Below are positions 1-7,200 of a stretch of DNA of 14,284 nt, piece by piece. The position numbers and the translations under genes are program-made. Positions within the stretch are counted from its first letter, which is position 1. Every line of letters starts with the position of its first letter. A model generated the notes under the pieces. The model saw nothing but the letters and a program-made list of their open reading frames with translations. It had not been told where the DNA came from and made no database searches. The DNA is from JBEKLJ01 sp050010255. Lineage in GTDB: Bacteria; Acidobacteriota; Terriglobia; Bryobacterales; Bryobacteraceae. The DNA is taken from positions 1 through 14,284 of the forward strand of contig JBEKLJ010000078.1 in NCBI GenBank assembly GCA_050010255.1. The letters are read 5' to 3'.

Positions 1-116
1 TCAAGGCGCGCGACGGGGTGAGCCCGCAGGCGTACTTGAACAGTACGCTGAGGACTCACCCCGAGCGCAACGCAGAAGATGCCGGCCTCCCGCAAGCCGC
101 AGCCGAAGGCGTGTGA
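1..116 (+). CDS. 3' end of an unidentified gene (partial)
   Basis: A frame that is open from the left edge (first whole codon at base 3) runs to TGA at 114-116, giving about 37 C-terminal residues that include DGVSPQAYLNSTLRTHPE and end in AAAEGV. Third positions are about three quarters G or C, as in real genes nearby, and the stop lies 15 bases before the thpR start, as expected for the end of an upstream gene in the same direction. The fragment is too short for me to recognise a family. The GVSPQAYL stretch vaguely recalls the end of an AraC-type helix-turn-helix domain, but I do not claim that. It could also be chance open frame. Confidence 0.4.
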   Translation, partial: KARDGVSPQAYLNSTLRTHPERNAEDAGLPQAAAEGV

Positions 117-131
117 GAAGATCGGGCTATC

Positions 132-683
132 ATGCGCCTGTTCACCGCCATCGACCTGCCCGCTGAGCTGCTGGCCGCGCTCGGCCAGCTCATCGGCCGC
201 CTGCGCCCCACCGCGCGCATCAAGTGGAGCACGCCCGAGAACATCCACCTCACCACCAAGTTCATCGGCGAGTGGAGAGAGGAGCGCCTCGGCGAGCTCG
301 AAGCGGCGCTGGCCGCACTGCCCGCGCGCGACCCCATCGAGATCCAGATGCGCGGCCTGGGCTTCTTCCCCAACCCCCACCACCCGCGCGTGTTCTGGGC
401 CGCCGTCCACGCCCCCGCGGCCCTGGCCGAGCTGGTCCGCCAGACCGAGGACGCGCTGGCGCGGCTGGGCATTCCCCGGGAATCCCGCCCCTTCTCCCCG
501 CACCTGACGCTGGCGCGCATCAAGGAGCCCGCACCAATGCGGAGCCTCCAGCAGGCCATTGCGAGCCTGCCCTCGACCGATTTCGGCTCCTTCACCGTCG
601 ACCGCTTCTACCTCTATCAGAGCCGCCTCAGCCCGGCAGGCTCCGTCTATACTAGACTTTCGGATCATCCGCTGCGGAAGTGA
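132..683 (+). CDS. thpR: RNA 2',3'-cyclic phosphodiesterase (2'-5' RNA ligase family)
   Basis: The 183-residue product has both HxTx signatures of the 2H phosphoesterase superfamily: HLTT at residues 39-42 (within NIHLTTKFIGE) and HLTL at 124-127 (within PHLTLARIK). The two histidines form the active site. The N-terminus MRLFTAIDLP and the length are typical of ThpR. Family members open 2',3'-cyclic phosphates to 2'-phosphates and can reversibly join tRNA halves in vitro; the physiological substrate is generally unclear. It is a cytoplasmic enzyme with no signal peptide. The ATG at 132 gives the expected N-terminus, although no good ribosome binding site precedes it. The stop is 36 bases before plsY, so it may be cotranscribed with the lipid genes without sharing a pathway. 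Confidence 0.93.
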   Translation: MRLFTAIDLPAELLAALGQLIGRLRPTARIKWSTPENIHLTTKFIGEWREERLGELEAALAALPARDPIEIQMRGLGFFPNPHHPRVFWAAVHAPAALAELVRQTEDALARLGIPRESRPFSPHLTLARIKEPAPMRSLQQAIASLPSTDFGSFTVDRFYLYQSRLSPAGSVYTRLSDHPLRK

Positions 684-719
684 CGCACCGGGCGTCCGCT
701 TCGCGGCGGCCCGCACGAG

Positions 720-1322
720 ATGAACGCCGCCCTGTCGCTTCTCATCGCTTACCTGCTGGGCGCCTTCCCGTCCGGGTATCTGCTGGTCCGGTGGAGGACC
801 GGCCGCGACATCCGCGCCTCGGGCAGCGGCAACATCGGAGCGACCAACGTCCTGCGCACCACCAGCCGGGCCTTAGGGGCACTGACGCTCCTGCTCGATA
901 TCGCCAAGGGCTTCTGCGCCGTCTGGATCGCCGCCCGCCTGACCGCCGCCTCGCCCCTGTGGATGAGCGCGGCAGCCCTGGCCGTCCTGGCCGGCCACGC
1001 GTTTCCGGTGTTCCTCAAGTTTCGCGGTGGCAAGGCCATGGCGAGCTACGTCGGCGCGTTCCTGTGCCTGACGCCCCTGGCGCTGGCGTGCGCACTACTT
1101 CTGTTCCTGGCCGTGGTGGCAGCGACGCGCCACATCTCGCTCGGCTCGATGGCCGCTGTGGCGGCCTTGCCGCTGGCGGCTTGGGCCATCTACCGCCCGG
1201 CGCCTCCCCTCATCGCCGCGGCGGTCATCGCCGGCGCATTTGTGATCTGGCGGCACAAGGAGAACATCGTGCGCCTCCGCGCCGGCACCGAAAATGCCCT
1301 CTCGCTGGAAGGGCGGTCGTGA
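720..1322 (+). CDS. plsY: Glycerol-3-phosphate acyltransferase PlsY
   Basis: This 200-residue, strongly hydrophobic protein transfers an acyl group from acyl phosphate to sn-glycerol 3-phosphate, the first acylation in phosphatidic acid synthesis, in the inner membrane. All three family motifs are visible: SGSGNIGATNVLR near residues 34-46, HAFPVFLKFRGGKAMAS around 92-108, and RHKENIVRLRAGTE near the C-terminus. Several hydrophobic helices separate them. One oddity is that the usual GGKGVAT stretch of motif 2 reads GGKAMAS, with alanine at residue 106 where glycine is normally conserved. The ATG at 720 gives a normal N-terminus (MNAALSLLIAYLLGAFPSGY). The stop codon TGA shares its last base with the gpsA start (TGATG), indicating translational coupling to the enzyme that makes its substrate. 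Confidence 0.95.
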   Translation: MNAALSLLIAYLLGAFPSGYLLVRWRTGRDIRASGSGNIGATNVLRTTSRALGALTLLLDIAKGFCAVWIAARLTAASPLWMSAAALAVLAGHAFPVFLKFRGGKAMASYVGAFLCLTPLALACALLLFLAVVAATRHISLGSMAAVAALPLAAWAIYRPAPPLIAAAVIAGAFVIWRHKENIVRLRAGTENALSLEGRS

Positions 1323-2320
1323 TGAACCGGCTGGCCATCATCGGCGGGGGCAGTTGGGGCAGCGCCCTCTCTATCGTGCTCGCGCCGCGCTTCCCCGACG
1401 TCCGCCTCTGGGTCTGGGAGCAGGACCTAGCGGCGCGCATGCGCCAGACCCGCGAGAACGACGTCTACCTCCCCGGTTTCCGCCTCCCGGAGAGCGTGCG
1501 CGTGGCGGCCGGGTTCAGCGAGGCGCTCACAGGGGCGGACATCGTGCTCAGCGTGACGCCCTCGCACGTCACCCGGGCGCTCTACTCCCAGATGCTGCCG
1601 CAGTTGGCGCCCGCGATGCTCTTCGTCAGCGCCACCAAGGGCCTCGAGAACGGAACGCTGGCGCGCATGTCGGAGGTGATCCAGCAAGTCGTCGGCCCGC
1701 GGTTCTCTCCGCGGGTGGCCGTGCTCTCCGGGCCCACCTTCGCGCGCGAGGTGGCCGGCGGCGAGCCGGCGGCGCTGGTCATCGCCTCCGAAGACCGTGA
1801 GCTGAACTCGGCCATCCAGCTCGCCTTCTCCGGCCCCACCTTCCGCCTCTACACCAACGACGACCCGGTCGGAGTCGAGCTGGCCGCCTCGCTGAAGAAC
1901 GTCATCGCCATCGGCGCGGGCGTCGCCAACGGTTTGGGCCTGGGCAGCAACGCCATCGCGGCGCTCAGCACTCGCGGGCTGGCCGAAATCACGCGGCTGG
2001 CCACGGCGCTCGGTGGAAAGCCGGCCACCCTGGCGGGCCTGGCCGGCCTGGGAGACCTGGTCCTGACCTGCTCCGGCGCGCTGAGCCGCAACCGCCAGTT
2101 GGGCATCGAGTTGGGCCGCGGCCGGGCGCTCGGGGAGATTCTCGGCTCGATGCGCATGGTGGCCGAGGGCGTCCAGACCACTTACGCCGCGGTGGACCTG
2201 GCGCGCAGGCACGGCGTCGAGATGCCCATTACGCTCCAGGTCGATGCCATCCTGCGGGGCGAGCGCTCCCCCCGCCAGGCCATCCGCGAGCTGATGGAGC
2301 GCTCGCTCAAGAGCGAGTAG
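1322..2320 (+). CDS. gpsA: NAD(P)-dependent glycerol-3-phosphate dehydrogenase
   Basis: GpsA reduces dihydroxyacetone phosphate to sn-glycerol 3-phosphate, which PlsY, encoded just upstream, then acylates. The 332-residue product opens with the Rossmann nucleotide-binding loop IIGGGSWGSAL (residues 6-16). It continues with SATKGLENGT, the GPTFAREVA segment, and SLKNVIAIGAGVANGLGLG, where Lys192 is the expected catalytic lysine, then AGLGDLVLTCSGALSRNR, all hallmarks of the family. The frame is open far upstream (a GTG exists at 680), but that extension overlaps plsY in another frame and does not look like protein. The ATG at 1322 places the Rossmann loop at the normal distance from the N-terminus, so it was chosen. 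The start overlaps the plsY stop by one base. Confidence 0.96.
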   Translation: MNRLAIIGGGSWGSALSIVLAPRFPDVRLWVWEQDLAARMRQTRENDVYLPGFRLPESVRVAAGFSEALTGADIVLSVTPSHVTRALYSQMLPQLAPAMLFVSATKGLENGTLARMSEVIQQVVGPRFSPRVAVLSGPTFAREVAGGEPAALVIASEDRELNSAIQLAFSGPTFRLYTNDDPVGVELAASLKNVIAIGAGVANGLGLGSNAIAALSTRGLAEITRLATALGGKPATLAGLAGLGDLVLTCSGALSRNRQLGIELGRGRALGEILGSMRMVAEGVQTTYAAVDLARRHGVEMPITLQVDAILRGERSPRQAIRELMERSLKSE

Positions 2321-2343
2321 CGGCGTCCGCCCCGCGACTTCCG

Positions 2344-2946
2344 ATGCCGAACCGGGTTTCCAAAGATATGGCGGCCGTGGCGGCCATCGAGCCAGACGCG
2401 GAGTTGATGCTGCGCCTCAAGGCCGGCGATAGCGCCAGCTTTGCTCCGCTCCTGGCGCGGCATCGGGCGCCCGTCATCCATTTTCTTTACCGCATGGTTC
2501 AGAATCAGGCGGTGGCCGAGGAGCTGGCGCAGGAGGCGTTCCTGCGCGTTTATCGGGCCCGCTCGAGCTACGAGCCGACGGCCAAGTTCACGACCTGGCT
2601 CTTTCGGATTGCCTTGCACCTGGCCTTGAATCACTTGCGGGATGCGCGGGGTGAACGGGCCCGGCTGAGCCCCGGCGAGCGGCTTGAGGACTCAGGCGAG
2701 CGCGAGATGCCCGATCCGGCCCCCAACATCGAGCAGTGGCTGCTCGACCAGGCCAGGCTGGAGGAGGTGCGCGGGGCAATTCGGGCGCTGCCGGAAAACC
2801 AGCGTGCGGCGGTGATCCTCCACAAGTACCAGGAGGTGGAGTATTCGCAGATTGCCCGGATACTGGGCTGCTCCGAATCGGCCGTGAAGTCGCTGCTTTT
2901 TCGGGCCTATGAGACTCTGCGTCTGAGGTTGGCGCACATGGCATAG
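2344..2946 (+). CDS. ECF-type RNA polymerase sigma-70 family sigma factor
   Basis: The 200-residue protein has the two domains of an extracytoplasmic-function sigma factor and nothing else. Region 2 (about residues 37-100) contains AEELAQEAFLRVYRARSSY and TTWLFRIALHLALNHLRD. Region 4 (about 139-197) contains IRALPENQRAAVILHKYQ and the helix-turn-helix EYSQIARILGCSESAVKSLL. It would direct RNA polymerase to a small regulon, probably including its own operon. The start at 2344 is 23 bases after the gpsA stop, with no clear ribosome binding site; an in-frame ATG at 2368 is an alternative and would leave region 2 intact. The next gene is a zinc-finger anti-sigma protein, the usual partner. I cannot assign an ECF subgroup by eye. 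Confidence 0.93.
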   Translation: MPNRVSKDMAAVAAIEPDAELMLRLKAGDSASFAPLLARHRAPVIHFLYRMVQNQAVAEELAQEAFLRVYRARSSYEPTAKFTTWLFRIALHLALNHLRDARGERARLSPGERLEDSGEREMPDPAPNIEQWLLDQARLEEVRGAIRALPENQRAAVILHKYQEVEYSQIARILGCSESAVKSLLFRAYETLRLRLAHMA

Positions 2947-2961
2947 TGGAGGGAAACGCCA

Positions 2962-3462
2962 ATGGCAATGGATTGTCCGATGCGAGCGCGAGACGGGATG
3001 GAGTTGCTCCTGGGCTACTGCGCGCGCCGGCTGGATGTGGAGACCGCCTCGGCGTTGGAGGGGCACATCGCGGCTTGCCCGGCCTGCCAGGCCTGGACCC
3101 AGAGTCAGAGCCGGGTCTGGACGGCGCTGGAGGCCTGGGAACCGGCCCCCGTCTCGGCGGATTTCGACCGCCGGCTCTACGCGCGCTTCGAGACCGAGCG
3201 GAAGGGGCGTGGCTGGTGGGGCACCATGGTCCGGCCCTGGCTCGATTTCTCTGGCCTGCGGCCGGCTCTCTCGCTGGGGCTCGCTGGTTTGCTGGTGGTT
3301 GTGGCCTTCTGGATGCAGAAGCCCAAAATAGCGCCTTCCCCCACTCCTACCCAGGCCCAGATGGAGACCTTAGACCCCGACCGGCTCGAGACGGCGCTCG
3401 ATGACGTGGAGATGCTCCGGCAGCTCAGTCTGATGGGCACGCCGGACTCGCCGTCAAGGTGA
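2962..3462 (+). CDS. Membrane-anchored zinc-finger (ZAS/zf-HC2) anti-sigma factor
   Basis: The N-terminal part carries the zinc-binding anti-sigma signature H-x3-C-x2-C (His35, Cys39, Cys42 in EGHIAACPACQAW). Cys5 or Cys20 could supply the fourth ligand. A single hydrophobic segment at about residues 99-118 (SLGLAGLLVVVAFWM) would span the inner membrane, leaving about 48 residues outside. The domain order (cytoplasmic sigma-binding domain, one membrane helix, short outer tail) is that of anti-sigma factors that hold an ECF sigma until an envelope signal arrives. A strong ribosome binding site, GGAGGG at 2948-2953, lies 8 bases before the ATG at 2962 and decides the start. It follows the sigma gene by 15 bases, so the two are very likely cotranscribed cognate partners. 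Confidence 0.87.
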   Translation: MAMDCPMRARDGMELLLGYCARRLDVETASALEGHIAACPACQAWTQSQSRVWTALEAWEPAPVSADFDRRLYARFETERKGRGWWGTMVRPWLDFSGLRPALSLGLAGLLVVVAFWMQKPKIAPSPTPTQAQMETLDPDRLETALDDVEMLRQLSLMGTPDSPSR

Positions 3463-3472
3463 TTTGACCTAT

Positions 3473-4003
3473 ATGATTCGGTTCTGTGGTCCGCTTTCGG
3501 TCGCGGTCGCCGCTCTCTCGGTGGCGCTGCTGGCTCCGTGCCTGGCCCGCGCCCAAGAGGGGCCTCCGGAACAGGGGCGCCCGCACGGTGCCCCAAGGAT
3601 GCGGCCCGGCCTGACCGTCCTGGACCGCCTGGAGCGGATGAGCCCGGAGGAGCGCCGCCGCTTCTTCGAAAGCCTGCCGCCGGAACGCCGCCAGCGCCTT
3701 CAGGAGCGCTTTGAGCAGTACGAGCGGCTTTCGCCCGAGGAGCGCGCCCGGCTCCGCCGGGGTTTGGGCCGCTTCCGGCAGCTCCCGCCGGACCAGCAGG
3801 ACGCCGCCCGGCGGCTCTTCTCCGAGTTCCGCCTGCTACCCCCCGACCGGCGGGTCATGCTCCGCCAGGAGTTGCGGCGGCTGCGATGGCTGGAGCCGGC
3901 GGAGCGGGCGACCCGGATGGACAGCCCGGCGTTCGTTGGCCTGTACAGTGCCGAGGAGCGACGGATCCTCCGCGGCCTCCTGGATCTCACGCCGGGGCCG
4001 TGA
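3473..4003 (+). CDS. Exported DUF3106-like protein with 18-residue helical repeats
   Basis: The 176-residue product begins with a signal peptide (MIRFCGPLSVAVAALSVALL, likely cut after ARA before QEG). The rest is built of an 18-residue unit that starts L-x-P-[ED]-x-[RQ]. Five consecutive units start with LPPERR, LSPEER, LPPDQQ, LPPDRR and LEPAER at exact 18-residue spacing, with a half unit before (MSPEER) and a partial one after (YSAEER). This is rich in Arg and Glu, resembles DUF3106 proteins, and recalls the LTxxQ-type helices of CpxP/Spy/CnrX periplasmic proteins. I chose ATG 3473, 10 bases after the anti-sigma stop, with AAGGTGA upstream; a TTG at 3464 is less likely. Its position after a sigma/anti-sigma pair suggests a periplasmic sensor or modulator, which is inference. 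Confidence 0.82.
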   Translation: MIRFCGPLSVAVAALSVALLAPCLARAQEGPPEQGRPHGAPRMRPGLTVLDRLERMSPEERRRFFESLPPERRQRLQERFEQYERLSPEERARLRRGLGRFRQLPPDQQDAARRLFSEFRLLPPDRRVMLRQELRRLRWLEPAERATRMDSPAFVGLYSAEERRILRGLLDLTPGP

Positions 4004-4104
4004 CCGCCTGCCGGCGATGGCCGACTGGGTGTCAGGCCCGAGTGCGGGTGGGCAACTCGCCTCACAGACCGGCGGGAAATCCCTGAGTACCAGCCGGTTG
4101 CCGG

Positions 4105-4129
4105 GGGCCGGGCGTCCGGTTCCCGGCTC
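4105..4129 (+). terminator. Hairpin, possible terminator of the sigma operon
   Basis: GGGCCGGG (4105-4112) pairs with CCCGGCTC (4122-4129), eight pairs including one G-U, around a nine-base loop. It lies about 100 bases after the stop of the exported repeat protein and upstream of the next promoter, where a terminator is expected. It is followed by ACAAACCCTTT rather than a true T-tract, so intrinsic termination is uncertain; it may instead protect an RNA end. Confidence 0.35.
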
Positions 4130-4180
4130 ACAAACCCTTTAAAGCGTTAGCCTTGCCTGGGGCGCCCGGCCCACTAACTT

Positions 4181-4189
4181 TGGTATACA
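4181..4189 (+). promoter_or_regulatory. Candidate extended -10 promoter for the surface operon
   Basis: TGGTATACA fits the extended -10 form TGnTATAnT except for the last base. It would start transcription near 4196, giving a leader of about 67 bases before the ATG at 4263. No -35 box stands at 17 bases upstream; TTGCCT at 4153-4158 is too far away. The same TGGTAT start recurs in the promoter candidate at 10577. A housekeeping-type sigma factor could use it, but it might equally be chance in this AT-richer stretch. Confidence 0.45.
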
Positions 4190-4256
4190 GGCCCCTGTTC
4201 CCGATGTTCAATCTTGACAGTGACTTAGACGATGTTACCGTTGATACTGCATACGT

Positions 4257-4270
4257 ATAGGCATGCCTAT
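4257..4270. promoter_or_regulatory. 14-bp perfect palindrome covering the start codon
   Basis: ATAGGCATGCCTAT is identical to its reverse complement. Its centre falls within the ATG at 4263 and it touches the second in-frame ATG at 4269. A second, shorter palindrome, ATACGTAT (4251-4258), overlaps its left edge. This could be an operator for a dimeric DNA-binding protein downstream of the promoter, or an intermolecular RNA pairing site; with no loop bases it is a poor simple RNA hairpin. No binding protein is known from the sequence. Confidence 0.4.
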
Positions 4271-7200
4271 GGACCCTACTTTTGCGTCCCCAAGACGGAG
4301 TTTTAGAACGCCCGACCAGCTGCTACGCTGGGCCGGCAAGATGTTGGTTTGCAGCCTCGCGGCTGGGGCGGCGTGGGCCGGCACGTTCGGCACCGTGGTG
4401 CAAATCGGCGGTATGGCATCCGACCTGGCGCTCGACGAGGCGCGCGGCGTCGTGTACGTGGCCAACTTCACGGCCAACCGCATCGACGTGATTTCGCTTC
4501 AGACCAAGCGGCTCACGGATTCGATCAACGTGCCGCCGCAGCCCTCCTCGCTGGCTCTCTCTCCGGACGGCCGTTACCTGCTGGTCACGCACCTCTCCAA
4601 CTTCAAGCCGCCGCTGACGCCTTATAACGGGCTGACGATCCTCAACCTGTCGACGAGCACGCAGCAGAAGCTCACGTTCGCTTCGCCGCCTATGGGCGTG
4701 GCCTTCGGTTATGACGGCCTGGCGCTGGTGGTCACCACGACGGATTTCGTGCTGCTCGACCCGGACAGCGGCTACATCCAGACCCTGGCGACGGTCGACG
4801 ACGTGATCACGCCGAAGCAACTGCCCAGTCCGGTGCCCCCGCTGGGGCCGCGCGCGATCATCCGCGCCTCCATGACCGCCTCGGCGAACATGAACGTGGT
4901 TTGGGGCATCATCGAGGTCCAAGACGCGGAGAATACGGCGCTGATCTTCTGCTACGACGCGGTGTCTAAGCTGGTCTCCGGGACCGTCTGGATCGCCCAG
5001 CCGCCGATGGGGCCGCGCGTGATCAGCACCAACCGGGACGGCACGCGGGTCATCGCCGGCTGGGGCCTGTGGCATGAGCAGGGGTTCTTGCTGGCCCAGT
5101 TCCCCGATGCGCTGGGGAACTTCAGCGTCGGCAGCCATGCCATCGACTCCGGCCGCGGCCTGGTCTATGCCCAGGTCCCCGACTCGAAATGGACTTCGGC
5201 GACGCCGCCGGTAATGATTGTCGCTGACTCCGACAACCTGAACGTCCGCGAGCAGTTGAAGCTGAACGAGAACCTCTCCGGCCGCTCGGTCCTGAGCGCG
5301 GACGGCAGCGTGATGTACGCCATTTCCGATAGCGGCCTCACCATCCTGCCCGTCGGCTCGCTGACGCGCTCCCCGCAGGTTACCGTCACCCAGGAAGACG
5401 TTGTCTTCCGCGGCAACTGGTGCCATCGCGGCGTGCTCACACAGGACATAAACATAGTGGATCCAGGCGGCAACCGGACCGACTTCGAGCTCTCCACGAC
5501 CATGCCCGGCGTGACGTTCTCGCAGACCACGGGCACCACCCCGGCAACGGTGACCATCACGGTGGACATGAGCGCCTTCCAGGACAATAAGGGGACGATC
5601 ACCGGCTTCATCAACGTCACCTCGGCGGCGGGGGTGAACGTGATTCCGCCGGTGCGGGTGCTGATCAACAACCGCGAGCCGGACCAGCGGGGAACCATCT
5701 TCGACGTGCCCGGCACGCTGGTGAGCGTCTTGGCCGACCCGGCGCGGAACCGGTTCTACGTGCTGCGGCAGGACAAGGACCTGGTGCTGGTCTTCGACGG
5801 CAGCAATTACAGCCAGATCGCGACGCTGCGCACGGGCAACACGCCCTGGTCGATGGCCATTACCTTTGACCGCAAGTACCTGATCATCGGCGCCGACAAC
5901 TCGCAGGTCGCGCACGTCTACAACCTGGACACGCTCCAGCTTTACCGCCTGGTGATCTTCCCGGGCGGCCACTATCCGCGCTGGATCGCGGCCTCGGCCC
6001 GCGCCATCCTGGCGGCCTGCCGCGTCGCCGGCCCGATCCACGTGATTGACCAGATACAGCTCCCCACCGGCATAGCTACCCAGTTGCCCTCGCTCGGGGT
6101 TTGGGAGAACAATATCGACATCGATACGGCGTTGGTGGCCTCGCCCACCGGGGCTTCGATTCTGGGGGTGGAGGCCAACGGCAGGGTGATGATCTACGAC
6201 GCCAACGCCGACACGTTCGCGGTCGCGCGGACGATCACCGATGCGCTCTCCGGCGCAGTGGCCGCGCTCTCCGACGACACGTACATTGTCGACAACCTGG
6301 TGCTGAACGCCTCCGGAGTGCCGGTCCAGGCGCTGGAGACTGCCAGCGGCTCCTCCTCCGGCTTCGCGCTGGTGGATGGGCTGGGTTTGAGGACCACCGC
6401 GCCCGACTCCAGCAGCCCCGGCGTCATCCAGCGCGTGGACTTCGCGCTGGGCGCCAGCGTCCGGCCGACGCGGATGATCGAGGCGCCGGTGATACAGAAC
6501 AAGGTCACCGTCACTATCCCTGGGGTGTGCAACACCGTGTTCGTGGGGCTGTGCACACCCGACACTACCGAAACCATCACGTCCGGCGCGACCTTCCTGC
6601 GGACGCTGGCGCCGCTGGCCAACGGCAACGCCATCATCTCGCTCACCACCTCCGGCTTTACCGTTCTGGCGTGGACCTACGACCAGGCGGTGGCTGCGCC
6701 GCATATCGACGCGATCGTGAACGCGGCCGACCGCACGCCCTCGGTGGCGCCCGGCGGCCTGTTCACCGTCAGCGGCTCTTTCCTCAGCCCGACCAGCGCC
6801 GTAGCCAGCGAGGTTCCGCTGCCGACCGCCTTGGCCGACAGTTGCATGACCATCAACGGCGCACTGGTCCCCTTGATCTTCGTCTCGCCCAGCACGATCA
6901 ACGGCCAGATCCCGTTCAACGTCTCGGGCGCGGCAACCATGATCCTGCGCACGACGGCCGGTGTCAGCAACAGCTTCCGGTTCACTTTGCTGCCGGTTGC
7001 CCCGGCCATCTTCCGCGTTGACCTCACCGCCTCGGATGGCTGGATAACCTCGGGAGTGGCGACCGTGGTGCGGGCCGCCAACAACGAGCTCGTCACGCCG
7101 ACCAACCCCATCCAGCCCGGGGACTGGTTGGTCATCTATACCACCGGCATGGGCCTGACGACGCCGGACGTCAAGTCCGGCTATCCCGGCCCGACGGACC

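Larger units (their letters stand above)
4004..4262. other. Intergenic region with hairpins, promoter and palindromes
   Basis: These 259 bases hold no convincing gene. The first two thirds are GC-rich and self-complementary: CGAGTGC (4039-4045) can pair with a GCAACTCG stretch just downstream with one bulged A, ACCGGC (4068-4073) can pair with GCCGGT (4093-4098), and a stronger hairpin follows at 4105-4129. The last third is clearly richer in A and T and contains an extended -10 element at 4181-4189 and two palindromes against the next start codon. I tried to fit the GC-rich part to common riboswitch classes (cyclic di-GMP, cobalamin, SAM, TPP, molybdenum cofactor) and could not. Confidence 0.6.

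Noticed and set aside
680..1321. Upstream extension of the gpsA frame to a GTG at 680 (546-residue version)
   Set aside because: The extra residues are Arg/Pro/Gly-rich nonsense overlapping plsY, and the Rossmann loop belongs at the N-terminus, which ATG 1322 provides.
4030..4130. Possible riboswitch before the surface operon
   Set aside because: The stems are real on paper, but conserved cores of cyclic di-GMP, cobalamin, SAM, TPP and molybdenum cofactor riboswitches could not be found, and the best promoter lies downstream of the folded region.
4214..4219. Perfect -35 box TTGACA upstream of the propeller gene
   Set aside because: No -10 box lies at 16-18 bases; the nearest, GATACT at 4243, is 23 bases away, so I prefer the extended -10 at 4181.
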